Numbered from the stretch's first letter, positions 35,584 to 43,541 are shown. The stretch: DNA of 64,000 nt from Streptomyces sp. HUAS ZL42 (GCF_040782645.1 NZ_CP160403.1:5367001-5431000), one strand, 5' to 3'. Numbers and translations are program-made. The notes: a model not told the origin generated them from the sequence alone.

Positions 35584-35616
35584 GTCTGCCCGCCCCTGCG
35601 GGGCGCGGGGGCAGAC
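35584..35616. terminator. hairpin between tailoring sub-operons
   Basis: The stem GTCTGCCC ... GGGCAGAC surrounds an inner GCCCC-TGC-GGGGC hairpin. The preceding GGCTGGTCGCGCAGT resembles a short interspersed intergenic repeat common in streptomycetes. It lies in the 151-bp gap after the LLM gene and could attenuate read-through. Confidence 0.6.
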
Positions 35617-35650
35617 CGGACTCTGCCGCACCCGCTCAGAGATCTCTCAC

Positions 35651-35680
35651 ATTCCCAGATCCCGAATTCCCAGATCCCGA
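35651..35680. repeat. 15-bp tandem duplication before SDR start
   Basis: ATTCCCAGATCCCGA occurs twice in immediate tandem (35651-35665 and 35666-35680), directly upstream of the AAGGG ribosome site of the SDR gene at 35691. Two adjacent 15-bp copies could be a regulator's half-sites or a slippage duplication. Confidence 0.8.
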
Positions 35681-35690
35681 AGGGTTATCA

Positions 35691-36458
35691 ATGAGCAGGC
35701 TGGAGAACAAGACGGCGCTGGTCACCGGCGCCAGCCGGGGCATCGGACGGGGCATCGCGCTCCGGCTCGCCAAGGACGGTGCCGTCGTCGCGGTGAACTA
35801 CTCCAACAACGAGGCCGCGGCGAAGGAGACCGTGGCCCTCATCGAGGAGGCCGGCGGCCGTGCCTTCACCGTGCAGGCGAGCCTGGGCGAGCCGGGCGCG
35901 GTGGAGAAGCTGCTGGACGGGGTGAAGGCCGGGCTGGCCGAGCTGACCGGTGCCACGACGCTGGACATCCTGGTGAACAACGCCGCCGCCACCGGATTCG
36001 CGGGTGCGGGGCCGAGCTCGGTCACCGAGGAGATCCTCGACAACTGCTACAACATCAACGCCAAGGCACCGTTCCTGCTCATCCAGAAGGCGCTGGAGCT
36101 GATCCCCGACGGCGGACACATCGTCAACGTCTCCTCCGGTGTCACGCACTCCGCGTTCCCGATCCAGATCGCGTACGCGATGAGCAAGGCCGCCCTGGAG
36201 CAGATCACGCTGCACATGGCCCCGGTGCTGGCCCCCCGGAACATCACCATCAACACGGTGGCCCCCGGCATCACGGACAACGGCGACCCGGTGTTCGAGG
36301 ACCCGGAGGCGGTCAAGCAGATGTCCGCCCTGTCGGTGTTCAACCGGGTCGGTGAGGTCTCCGAGGTCGCCGACGTCGTCGCGTTCGTGGCCTCCGACGA
36401 GGCCCGGTGGATGACCGGTTCGTTCGTCGACGCCACCGGCGGCACCCTACTCGGCTGA
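35691..36458 (+). CDS. SDR, LanV/UrdMred-like C-6 ketoreductase paralogue
   Basis: A 255-residue SDR. TGASRGIGRG is the cofactor motif, YAMSK the active site, and DATGGTLLG the C-terminus. It is clearly a paralogue of the SDR half of the PgaM-type fusion (same length, same active-site context, same C-terminus). In landomycin-type clusters the C-6 reductase is a free protein (LanV); here both arrangements coexist. It may act at a different stage or with a different stereochemistry. AAGGG precedes the ATG. Confidence 0.9.
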   Translation: MSRLENKTALVTGASRGIGRGIALRLAKDGAVVAVNYSNNEAAAKETVALIEEAGGRAFTVQASLGEPGAVEKLLDGVKAGLAELTGATTLDILVNNAAATGFAGAGPSSVTEEILDNCYNINAKAPFLLIQKALELIPDGGHIVNVSSGVTHSAFPIQIAYAMSKAALEQITLHMAPVLAPRNITINTVAPGITDNGDPVFEDPEAVKQMSALSVFNRVGEVSEVADVVAFVASDEARWMTGSFVDATGGTLLG

Positions 36459-36468
36459 GGAGCACGGC

Positions 36469-37155
36469 ATGCGCAACGAGATTCAGTCGGCGGTGGGCTT
36501 CGCCCACGCCAAGCCGGAGAAGGCGGCGGAGCTGGGCGACCTGCTCGTCTCCTTCGCCGAACGGTCGCGGAACGAGGAGGGCTGCCTGGGCAGTTGGATC
36601 AACCAGGACGCGAGCGACCCCGACCTCTTCGTCTTCTACGAGATCTGGGAGACGCGCAAGGACCTGGCCCGCCACCTCGCACAGCCGTACATGAAGGAAT
36701 TCCTGGCCGGCCGGGCGGAGTACCTGGAAAAGGAGCTGGAGGTGCGCCAGCTGCACCTCACCGGCCCGGCTGTCGAGGCCGCGGACACCGCGGTGCCCGC
36801 CGACCCGGCGGAGATGAACCAGCGGTACCTGGACGCCTACGCCGCGCGGGACGTGGACGCGATCATGGCCGTGTACGCGCCGGGTGCCGCGGCGGTCTGG
36901 GAGCCCGGCAAGGCGGTCAGCGGCGCCGAACACCGGGAGGCCGTCGCCGAGTTCCTCAAGCGTGAGCCGAAGCTCTCGGCGAAGGTGAGCGAGAGCTACG
37001 TCGTCGGCGACACCGCCGCGCTTGTCGTCGACTGGAGCATCGAGGTGCCGGGATCGCCGGAGACGACCGGCACCGGACGCGGGCTCGACGTCCTGAAGAA
37101 GAACGCCCGTGGCGAGTGGCGTTACGTCATCACCAACCCGTTCGGGAGCCTGTGA
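36469..37155 (+). CDS. ABM monooxygenase-SnoaL-like fusion
   Basis: A 228-residue protein joining an N-terminal ABM domain (about 1-95: SAVGFAHAKPEKAAELGDLLVSFAERSRNEEGCLGSW) to a C-terminal NTF2/SnoaL-like domain (about 110-225: MNQRYLDAYAARDVDAIMAVYAPGAAAVWEP ... RGEWRYVITNPFG). ABM domains oxygenate without cofactors; the SnoaL fold gives cyclases, hydroxylases and isomerases. The C-terminal part resembles the DUF4440/ketosteroid-isomerase-like branch. The fusion may couple oxidation to a following rearrangement; this is inference. Confidence 0.82.
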   Translation: MRNEIQSAVGFAHAKPEKAAELGDLLVSFAERSRNEEGCLGSWINQDASDPDLFVFYEIWETRKDLARHLAQPYMKEFLAGRAEYLEKELEVRQLHLTGPAVEAADTAVPADPAEMNQRYLDAYAARDVDAIMAVYAPGAAAVWEPGKAVSGAEHREAVAEFLKREPKLSAKVSESYVVGDTAALVVDWSIEVPGSPETTGTGRGLDVLKKNARGEWRYVITNPFGSL

Positions 37156-37156
37156 C

Positions 37157-37945
37157 ATGAGGATCGAAGGCAGTGTCGCCGTGGTCACCGGTGCCGCGAG
37201 CGGCATCGGCAAGGCGATCGCGGAGCAGCTGAGCCTCGCCGGCGCCCGTGGGGTCGTCGTCTCCGACATCGACGCCGAGGGCGCCGAGAAGGTGGCCGCC
37301 GGCATCGGCGAGAACGCGCTCGCGGTGCGGGCCGACGTCGCCGACGAGGCGTCGATACAGGCACTGGTCGAGCGCGCCCGTGAACGCTTCGGTGACGTCG
37401 ACCTGTTCGTCTCCAACGCGGGTCTGACCGTGACGGGCAGCTTCGACGCTCCGGACGAGGACTGGAAGCGCGCGATGATCGTCAACATGATGTCGCACGT
37501 GTACGCGGCGCGTGCGGTGCTCCCGGCGATGCTGGAGAAGGGCCGGGGCCATCTGCTGCAGACGATCGCCGCCTGCGGTGTCCTGACCGCGTTCGGCGCG
37601 GCGCCGTACTCGGTCGCCAAGCAGGGCGCCGTGGCGTTCGCCGAGTATCTCGCCGTCGAGTACGGCGACCGGGGCATCGGCGTCTCGTGCCTGCTGCCGC
37701 AGGCGGTCAACACCCCGATGCTGGCCGCCAGTGTCAGCAGCAACGAGCAGCTCGCCCTGCTGAAGGAGAACTCCGAGGTCCTGGAGCCCGAGGAGGTGGC
37801 GAAGGCCGCGCTCGCCGGCATCGAGGAGAACCGGATGCACATCTTCACGCACCGGGGATCGGCCGACTCCTTCCGCCTGCGGGCCGACGACGCCGACAAG
37901 TGGGTTGCGCAGATGCGCGCGATCCGCAGCGGCGGCCGCCCCTGA
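37157..37945 (+). CDS. short-chain dehydrogenase/reductase
   Basis: A 262-residue SDR (VVTGAASGIGKAIAEQL, SNAGLTVTG, active site Y and K in PYSVAKQGAVAF). It starts one base after the ABM-SnoaL stop. The C-terminal segment with HIFTHRGSADSFRLRADDADKW is typical of a dehydrogenase group common in actinomycetes. A perfect hairpin follows, ending this sub-operon. It probably reduces or oxidises a tailoring intermediate. Confidence 0.88.
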   Translation: MRIEGSVAVVTGAASGIGKAIAEQLSLAGARGVVVSDIDAEGAEKVAAGIGENALAVRADVADEASIQALVERARERFGDVDLFVSNAGLTVTGSFDAPDEDWKRAMIVNMMSHVYAARAVLPAMLEKGRGHLLQTIAACGVLTAFGAAPYSVAKQGAVAFAEYLAVEYGDRGIGVSCLLPQAVNTPMLAASVSSNEQLALLKENSEVLEPEEVAKAALAGIEENRMHIFTHRGSADSFRLRADDADKWVAQMRAIRSGGRP

Positions 37946-37969
37946 CACCTGACCGGGACGACCGTCACC

Positions 37970-38006
37970 ACGGGTGCGGGGCGCGTGCGACGCGCCCCGC
38001 ACCCGT
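37970..38006. terminator. perfect 16-bp-stem hairpin inside the tailoring region
   Basis: The arms ACGGGTGCGGGGCGCG (37970-37985) and its complement (37991-38006) enclose a 5-base loop. This is one of the strongest hairpins in the window and lies between the SDR and FMN reductase genes. It probably ends or weakens transcription there, so the four genes from 38036 to 41734 may form a separate unit. Confidence 0.8.
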
Positions 38007-38035
38007 TCTGTCGCTTCTCCACAGGAAGGAAAGTC

Positions 38036-38617
38036 ATGTCCGAGGAAAAACTGCGGCTGGCCGTGATCATCGGTTCGTCCCGTGAGGGCCGCACCGGCCC
38101 GGCCGTCGCGCGCTGGTTCGTCGAGGAGGCCGAGTCCTGTGCGATGTACGACGTCGACGTCCTGGACCTGGCCGACGTGGAACTGCCGCTGTCGCTGACG
38201 CGGGCTCCCGGGGGCGGGTCCGCGGAGCTGCTCGCCGGCGTCGGCGGACGCCTGGGTGCGGCGGACGCGTTCGTCGTGATCACTCCGGAGTACAACCACA
38301 GCTTCACCGCACCGATGAAGAACCTGATCGACTGGCACCGCACCCAGTGGCAGGCCAAGCCGATCGGCTTCGTCTCCTACGGCGGACTCTCCGGCGGCCT
38401 GCGGGCCGTGGAGCAGCTGCGTCAGGTGTTCGCCGAGCTGCACGCGACCACGATCCGGGACACCGTCAGCTTCCACGGTGTCTGGCAGCACATCGGCGAG
38501 GACGGCTCGCTGCGCGCGCCGGACGCCGCGGTCCCCGCGAAGGTCATGCTCGAGAAGCTCCAGTGGTGGGCGGCCGCGCTCAGGGACGCCCGTACCAGGC
38601 GCCCGTACGCCGCCTGA
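38036..38617 (+). CDS. NADPH-dependent FMN reductase
   Basis: A 193-residue flavodoxin-like reductase (IIGSSREGRTGPAVARWF; VVITPEYNHSFTAPMKNLIDW; FVSYGGLSGGLRAVEQLRQVF). It supplies reduced FMN. The two-component monooxygenase encoded next (38629) and the acyl-CoA-dehydrogenase-like hydroxylase at 40613 are the likely users. GGAAGGAAA precedes the ATG. Confidence 0.92.
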   Translation: MSEEKLRLAVIIGSSREGRTGPAVARWFVEEAESCAMYDVDVLDLADVELPLSLTRAPGGGSAELLAGVGGRLGAADAFVVITPEYNHSFTAPMKNLIDWHRTQWQAKPIGFVSYGGLSGGLRAVEQLRQVFAELHATTIRDTVSFHGVWQHIGEDGSLRAPDAAVPAKVMLEKLQWWAAALRDARTRRPYAA

Positions 38618-38628
38618 GGGGACGGGTC

Positions 38629-39990
38629 ATGGGAAAGCAGATACGCGTCACCGCGTTCGACATGAACACCCCGACCCACCTGTCGCCGGGAACCTGGCGT
38701 CATCCGGACAGCCAGGGCCGCAGGTACAAGGACCTGAAGTACTGGACCGATCTCGCGAGGACTCTTGAACGCGGTCTGTTCGACGGCCTGTTCATCGCGG
38801 ACGTCCTCGGGACGTACGACGTGTACGCGGGCACGCACGACGCGGCGCTGCGCGGCGGCGCGCAGATCCCGGTCAACGACCCCATGATGGCGGTCTCCGC
38901 GATCGCGCACGTGACGGAGCACCTGGGCATCGCGGTCACCGCCTCGACCTCGTACGAGCACCCGTACCCCTTCGCCCGCCGGATGTCGACGCTGGACCAT
39001 CTCACCGGCGGCCGGGTGGCGTGGAACGTCGTCACCTCCTACCTGGACAGCGCCGCCCGCAACATGGGGCTCGACCGGCAGATCGGGCACGACGAGCGGT
39101 ACGACATCGCGGACGAGTACCTCGAGGTCGTCTACAAGCTGTGGGAGGGCTCCTGGGAGGACGACGCGGTCCGGGCCGACGACATCTACGCGGATCCGGC
39201 GAGGATCCACCCGATCGGTCACGACGGCCGCTACTTCAAGGTGCCGGGTATCCACCTGTGCGAACCGTCCCCGCAGCGCACTCCCTTCCTGTTCCAGGCG
39301 GGCACGTCCCACCGGGGCAAGGACTTCGCCGCGCGCCACGCCGAGGCGGTGTTCGCCGTGGCGCCGGAGGCGTCGATGCTGCGCAAGCAGGTCGACGACA
39401 TCCGCGCCCGCGCGGCCGCGGCCGGCCGGGATCCGTACGACATCAAGGTGTTCAGCGGCTGCACGGTCATCACCGGCGAGACGGACGCCGAGGCCACGGC
39501 CAAGTACGACGTCTACAAGAGCTACATCGACTCCGACGGGATGCTCGCGCTGTTCTCCGGCTGGCTGGGGTTCGACCTGTCGCCCTACCGCCCGGAGGAC
39601 CCGGTGCACGTCGTGCCGAACCACGCGGTCCGGTCCATCGCCGAATCCCTCGGCCAGGGCGACTGGACGGTGCGCGACATCCTGGAGAAGCTCGGGATCG
39701 GCCATCCCCCGGTGATCGTCGGCTCGCCCGCGAAGGTGGCCGACGGGATCCAGCAGTGGATCGAGGAGACCGGCGCCGACGGCCTGAACCTCGGCCATGT
39801 GGTCACGCCGTCGACCTACGAGGACTTCGCCGATCTGATCGTGCCCGAACTCCAGCGCCGCGGCGCCTACAAGAAGCAGTACGCCGACGGCACGCTGCGC
39901 CACAAGTTCCTCGGCCGCGGGGACCGTCTGGCGACCGGCCACCCCGGCACCCGGTACACGCCCGCGGCATCGACCAGGGAGACGACATGA
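38629..39990 (+). CDS. FMN-dependent monooxygenase of the NtaA/SnaA/SoxA family
   Basis: A 453-residue luciferase-like two-component monooxygenase. Characteristic segments are FIADVLGTYDVYAG, STSYEHPYPFARRMSTLDHLTGGRVAWNVVTSYLDSAARNMG and FQAGTSHRGKDFAARHAEAVF. Family members oxidise nitrilotriacetate, thiophenes and other substrates with reduced FMN; Baeyer-Villiger-like steps are known. FMNH2 would come from the reductase just upstream. The ATGA overlap couples it to the ABM protein that follows. Role on the polyketide is inferred from position. Confidence 0.9.
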   Translation: MGKQIRVTAFDMNTPTHLSPGTWRHPDSQGRRYKDLKYWTDLARTLERGLFDGLFIADVLGTYDVYAGTHDAALRGGAQIPVNDPMMAVSAIAHVTEHLGIAVTASTSYEHPYPFARRMSTLDHLTGGRVAWNVVTSYLDSAARNMGLDRQIGHDERYDIADEYLEVVYKLWEGSWEDDAVRADDIYADPARIHPIGHDGRYFKVPGIHLCEPSPQRTPFLFQAGTSHRGKDFAARHAEAVFAVAPEASMLRKQVDDIRARAAAAGRDPYDIKVFSGCTVITGETDAEATAKYDVYKSYIDSDGMLALFSGWLGFDLSPYRPEDPVHVVPNHAVRSIAESLGQGDWTVRDILEKLGIGHPPVIVGSPAKVADGIQQWIEETGADGLNLGHVVTPSTYEDFADLIVPELQRRGAYKKQYADGTLRHKFLGRGDRLATGHPGTRYTPAASTRETT

Positions 39991-40616
39991 GTTCCATCAG
40001 GGTGGAGGACGGCTACTTCACGCTGTTCAACATCTTCCACACGGAAGGGCCCGACGGGCAGAAGCTGCTGTTCGACCAGTGGCGGAGCCTGCCTCCCGCG
40101 AACGTCCAGCCGGGCCTGGTCTCGGGCAACTTCCACCGGGGTTTCGACGGCAGGTCGGTCGTCAACTACGCGCAGTGGGAGAGCAAGGACGCGTACGACG
40201 CCTTCATGAGCGAGCGGGGCACCCGGGGGCGGCTCGGCAGCGCCCTCACCGTCTCCCGGCTCGACAACATCCCCTGCGAAGTGGTGCACACCTGGGACCC
40301 CGCACCCCGGATCTCGCTCGACAGGCCCTTGTTCACCGTGGTGATCGTGGTCAAGTCGGCTCCCGAGGACCAGGCGGAGGTGCTCAAGGAGATGACCTGT
40401 GACCCGCCGGAGCTGGCCGGGACGCCGGGCTATGTGTCCCACGCCGTGCACCGGGGCCTGTCCGGCGAGCATGTGATCAAGTACGCCCAGTGGGAGGACG
40501 AGGAGAGCTTCCGCGCCTTCGTGAGCAGGCCGCAGGAGCCGTCCCCGCTGGACGACCTGGGCGTCGAGGTCGAGCTGTACTTCAGCGAGATCGAGTACAT
40601 CCGGGAGCGCTCATGA
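39987..40616 (+). CDS. antibiotic biosynthesis monooxygenase-like, two-domain (second copy)
   Basis: A 209-residue protein of two ABM-like halves (about 10-95 and 112-205): VNYAQWESKDAYDAFMSE in the first and HVIKYAQWEDEESFRAFVS in the second, so each half carries the same Y-A-Q-W motif. It is distantly similar to the protein at 33899. The family contains anthrone oxygenases and the angucycline ring-opening oxygenases. ATGA overlaps at both ends show tight coupling to the LLM monooxygenase and the following hydroxylase. Confidence 0.8.
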   Translation: MSSIRVEDGYFTLFNIFHTEGPDGQKLLFDQWRSLPPANVQPGLVSGNFHRGFDGRSVVNYAQWESKDAYDAFMSERGTRGRLGSALTVSRLDNIPCEVVHTWDPAPRISLDRPLFTVVIVVKSAPEDQAEVLKEMTCDPPELAGTPGYVSHAVHRGLSGEHVIKYAQWEDEESFRAFVSRPQEPSPLDDLGVEVELYFSEIEYIRERS

Positions 40617-41734
40617 GCGGCGGGGAGACCTGGCAGGACGCCGGCGTGCTGAAGTCCGCGGCGGACGCGGCAGGCCACGGCGCCGCGGAGGCGGACACGA
40701 CCGGGAGGCTCGCGTCCGGGACCGTCGGCGCACTGGCCGCCGCGGGATTCCCCGGCAGCTTCGCGCCGGCCCGGCAGGGCGGAACCGGCGCCACGTTCGG
40801 CGAGGTGACGCGGGCGGTGGCGGCGATCGGCGAGGAATGCACGTCGGCCGCCTGGATCGCCTCGCTGTGGGCGTACAACGGGCGTTTCAGCGCCTATCTG
40901 CCGGACGAGGGACAGCAGGAGGTCTGGGCCAAGGGGCCGGACACCAGGCTCGTCAGTTCGATGGTCGCGGCCGGAGTGGAGGCCGAGCCGGTGGACGGCG
41001 GCTGGACGCTGTCGGGCACCTGGCTCTACGTCAGCGGTGTGGAGTTCGCCGACTGGGCGCTGCTCAGCTCGGCGCCGCCGCGCGAGGGCGACCGCTCCAT
41101 CCGGGTGTTCGCCGTTCCGAAGGACTCCTTCACCCACCAGGAGACCTGGGCGACTCTCGGCATGCGGGCCACCGGCAGCCACACCCTGGTCGTGGACCGG
41201 GGGTTCGTGCCCGAGTACCGGTCGTTCGTCTGGGACGACATGCGGCGTGGCGACCTGCCGGATCCCGGGTCCACCGTGCATGCCGCACCCCTGTTCGGAG
41301 TGAACGGGCTCACCTTCGCGGCGCCGATCCTCGGCGCGGCCCGGGCCGCCCTGCGTCTGGTCGAGGGGCATCTCGGCCGGCAGCCGAGCGGGGCCCGCGC
41401 GGCCGCACGGGAGTCGAGCCGGATCGCCTACGCCCGCGCGGCGGGGGAGATCGACGCCGCGGCCCTGCTGCTGGCGAGGGTCGCCGAGACCGCCGATCTG
41501 GGCCGGCTCGGGGAGGTCGGGACGGCCGAACGCAGCCACCGCGACAGCACGCTCGCGGTGGAGCTCCTCGTCGGGGCGGTGGACCGGCTCTTCCATGTGA
41601 CCGGAACGCGGGGACAGGCGACGTCCCACGGGATGCAGCGCATCTGGCGGGACGTCCACGCGGCGGGCTCGCACGCCGCCCTCCAGTTCGAGCCCGCGGC
41701 CTTCGCGTTCACGCAGCGGCTGCTCGCGGACTGA
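40613..41734 (+). CDS. acyl-CoA dehydrogenase-fold flavin monooxygenase
   Basis: A 373-residue group D flavin hydroxylase (HpaB/HsaA/ActVA-ORF5-like). It has the acyl-CoA dehydrogenase fold (GFPGSFAPARQGGTGATFGEVTRAVAAIGEECTSAAWIASL; GTWLYVSGVEFADWALL; GMRATGSHTLVVD) but lacks the catalytic glutamate context of dehydrogenases and ends like a hydroxylase (HGMQRIWRDVHAAGSHAALQFE). It uses FMNH2 from a partner reductase, probably 38036. It would hydroxylate a phenolic ring. Confidence 0.85.
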   Translation: MSGGETWQDAGVLKSAADAAGHGAAEADTTGRLASGTVGALAAAGFPGSFAPARQGGTGATFGEVTRAVAAIGEECTSAAWIASLWAYNGRFSAYLPDEGQQEVWAKGPDTRLVSSMVAAGVEAEPVDGGWTLSGTWLYVSGVEFADWALLSSAPPREGDRSIRVFAVPKDSFTHQETWATLGMRATGSHTLVVDRGFVPEYRSFVWDDMRRGDLPDPGSTVHAAPLFGVNGLTFAAPILGAARAALRLVEGHLGRQPSGARAAARESSRIAYARAAGEIDAAALLLARVAETADLGRLGEVGTAERSHRDSTLAVELLVGAVDRLFHVTGTRGQATSHGMQRIWRDVHAAGSHAALQFEPAAFAFTQRLLAD

Positions 41735-41736
41735 GG

Positions 41737-41757
41737 GGCGGACCCTGGGCGTCCGCC
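41737..41757. terminator. bidirectional terminator between convergent genes
   Basis: GGCGGAC-CCTGGGC-GTCCGCC forms a 7-bp stem and 7-base loop between the hydroxylase stop and the MarR stop, in a 30-bp convergent gap. Confidence 0.65.
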
Positions 41758-41764
41758 GGCCCGT

Positions 41765-42241
41765 TCAGCCGCGGGCGGCGGCCCCGTGGCCCGGTTCCAC
41801 GAAGACCACGGGGACCTTGTTGTCCAGCACGATGCGGCCGAGCAGCCCGGCGAGCGTGTCGCGCTGGGCCTCGTCGAGGCCGGCCGGCAGCTCGTCGATC
41901 CGGCGGCAGGCCTCGGTGTAGAAGCGGTCGGCGAGCCGCGCGCCCCGCGGGGTGAGCGCCACCCGCACCGCGCGGCTGTCCCGAGGGTCCGCCTCGCGCC
42001 GCACCAGGCCGTTGTTCTCGGTGCGGTCCACCAGTCCGGTGAGGCTCGACTTGGCCAGCCCCAGCATCGTGCACAACTCGCCCATGCCGTACGGCTGGGC
42101 CATCAGCACGCACAGCAGCTGACCCTGCTGCGGCGTGAGGCCGAGCTCCCGGCCGGCCTGGGCATACACGGCACTCACCAGGAACGAGGACCGCACCAGT
42201 GCGGCCACCAGTCCCATTTCGCCGTCTTCATGATTGGCCAC
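41765..42241 (-). CDS. MarR-family transcriptional regulator
   Basis: A 158-residue MarR protein. The winged helix (about 30-100) has LTPQQGQLLCVLMAQPYGMGELCTMLGLAKSSLTGLVDRTENNGLVRREADPRDSRAVRVALTPRG, the classic pattern including the DPRDSR wing. It is divergent from the FAD oxidoreductase at 42444. It probably represses both genes until a phenolic or quinone ligand binds. The palindrome at 42266 lies 25 bp upstream of its start. Confidence 0.92.
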   Translation of the reverse strand: MANHEDGEMGLVAALVRSSFLVSAVYAQAGRELGLTPQQGQLLCVLMAQPYGMGELCTMLGLAKSSLTGLVDRTENNGLVRREADPRDSRAVRVALTPRGARLADRFYTEACRRIDELPAGLDEAQRDTLAGLLGRIVLDNKVPVVFVEPGHGAAARG

Positions 42242-42265
42242 GCGGGCAGCGTAGCACGGAAATGA

Positions 42266-42277
42266 ACGAAAGTTCGT
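42266..42277. promoter_or_regulatory. MarR operator candidate in divergent promoter
   Basis: ACGAA-AG-TTCGT is a perfect 12-bp palindrome in the 202-bp AT-rich gap between the MarR and FAD oxidoreductase genes. A second short symmetric element GGAA-C-TTCC follows at 42282. A loose direct repeat TCTGTAGCTTCTTAA / TCTGTAGTTCTTGAA (about 42325-42356) lies nearer the oxidoreductase. GC content drops sharply here, as expected for promoters. Confidence 0.5.
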
Positions 42278-42443
42278 ATCAGGAACTTCCGTAAGTGAAT
42301 TCCTTCACGGTTAACGTATTTCTGTAGCTTCTTAACAAAGATCTGTAGTTCTTGAAAGCTTTATGTGTTGTGGTTCGTACTGCGAATAAGTTACGTTCGT
42401 GATCCGAACCCAAAGTAATTTCTTGGTCTGTGGAGCGTGAATC

Positions 42444-43541
42444 ATGAGTCGTACAGTCGCCGTCGTCGGCGGAGGCTACGGAGGCGCCGCGGTCGCCAAG
42501 GCGCTGGAGTCCGAGGCCGACGTCGTTCTCATCGACCCCCGGGACGCGTTCGTCAACGTGGCCGGATCGCTGCGCGCGCTGGCCCAGCCCGACTGGGCGG
42601 GCAACATGTTCTTCCCGTTCAAGACGCTGCTCACGCAGGGCAAGGTGATCCGCGACCGTGCCGTCTCGGTGGACCCGACCGGCGTCACCCTGTCCTCGGG
42701 CGAACACGTCGCGGCTGACTACGTGGTCCTGGCCACCGGCTCCAACTACGCCTACCCGGCCAACCCCGCCGCCGAAAGCGTCGCCGATGCGCTGGAGGAC
42801 TTCCGCCGGTCGCACAAGGAACTGCTCCAGGCCGACAAGATCCTGATCCTCGGGGCCGGGCCGGTCGGCCTGGAACTCGCCGGCGAGATCAAGGAGGTCT
42901 GGCCGGACAAGCACGTGACCATCGTCGACCCGGCCGAGGAACTGCTCCCCGGTTTCAAGCCCGAGGTGGTCGAGGACCTGCGCGGCCAGCTCGACGCGCT
43001 GGGCGTCGAGGTGCGCCTCGGCACCGGCCTGACGGCGCAGCCGGGCACCGAGTCGGGCCGCACCGGCACCTTCACCGTCACCACCACCGCCGGCGACGAG
43101 ATCACCGCCGATGTCTGGTACCGCGCCTACGGCACCACCATCAACAGCGGCTACCTCACCGACGGCAAGCTCACCGCCCTGACGCCGCAGGGTCAGGTGC
43201 CCGTGACCGAGACCCTCAACGTCAAGGGCCACGACCACGTCTACGCGATCGGTGACCTCACCGACGTCGCGGAGGCCAAGATGGCCGGCTTCGCGATGCA
43301 GCACGCCGAGGTGGTCGCCAAGAACATCACCGCCCAGATCAAGGGCGAGCAGGCCACGGCCACCTACCAGCCGCTGGGCTTCCCGATGATCCTGCTCCCG
43401 CTCGGCCCGAACGGCGGTGTCGGACAGCTGCCCTCGCCCGAGGGCCCGTTCGTCGCCCCGGCCACGATGGTCTCCGAGTTCAAGGGCCAGGATCTGTTCA
43501 CCGGCCGCTTCGTCGGTCAGTTGGGCCCCACCGCCGCCTGA
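42444..43541 (+). CDS. NAD(P)H-dependent FAD oxidoreductase (AIF/NDH-2-like)
   Basis: A 365-residue pyridine-nucleotide-disulfide-type oxidoreductase without redox cysteines. The FAD motif is VVGGGYGGAAVAKAL; the NAD(P)H motif is ILILGAGPVGLELAGEI; the C-terminal FAD motif is HVYAIGDLTDV. It probably moves electrons from NAD(P)H to a quinone, either as detoxification of the quinone product or as redox tailoring. Control by the divergent MarR gene fits a quinone-responsive role. A large hairpin terminator follows. Confidence 0.88.
   Translation: MSRTVAVVGGGYGGAAVAKALESEADVVLIDPRDAFVNVAGSLRALAQPDWAGNMFFPFKTLLTQGKVIRDRAVSVDPTGVTLSSGEHVAADYVVLATGSNYAYPANPAAESVADALEDFRRSHKELLQADKILILGAGPVGLELAGEIKEVWPDKHVTIVDPAEELLPGFKPEVVEDLRGQLDALGVEVRLGTGLTAQPGTESGRTGTFTVTTTAGDEITADVWYRAYGTTINSGYLTDGKLTALTPQGQVPVTETLNVKGHDHVYAIGDLTDVAEAKMAGFAMQHAEVVAKNITAQIKGEQATATYQPLGFPMILLPLGPNGGVGQLPSPEGPFVAPATMVSEFKGQDLFTGRFVGQLGPTAA

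Noticed and set aside
21587..41734. Pentangular polyphenol or tetracycline cluster
   Set aside because: The presence of JadI/UrdF-type cyclase, didomain aromatase, and PgaE/PgaM-type hydroxylases in angucycline order, with a decaketide-type CLF, is against a dodecaketide pentangular pathway. No amidotransferase for a tetracycline starter is seen.
33899..41734. Kinamycin/lomaiviticin-like diazo pathway
   Set aside because: ABM oxygenases alone would fit, but no hydrazine- or N-N-bond-forming genes, and no glutamine-derived nitrogen genes, are present in the window.
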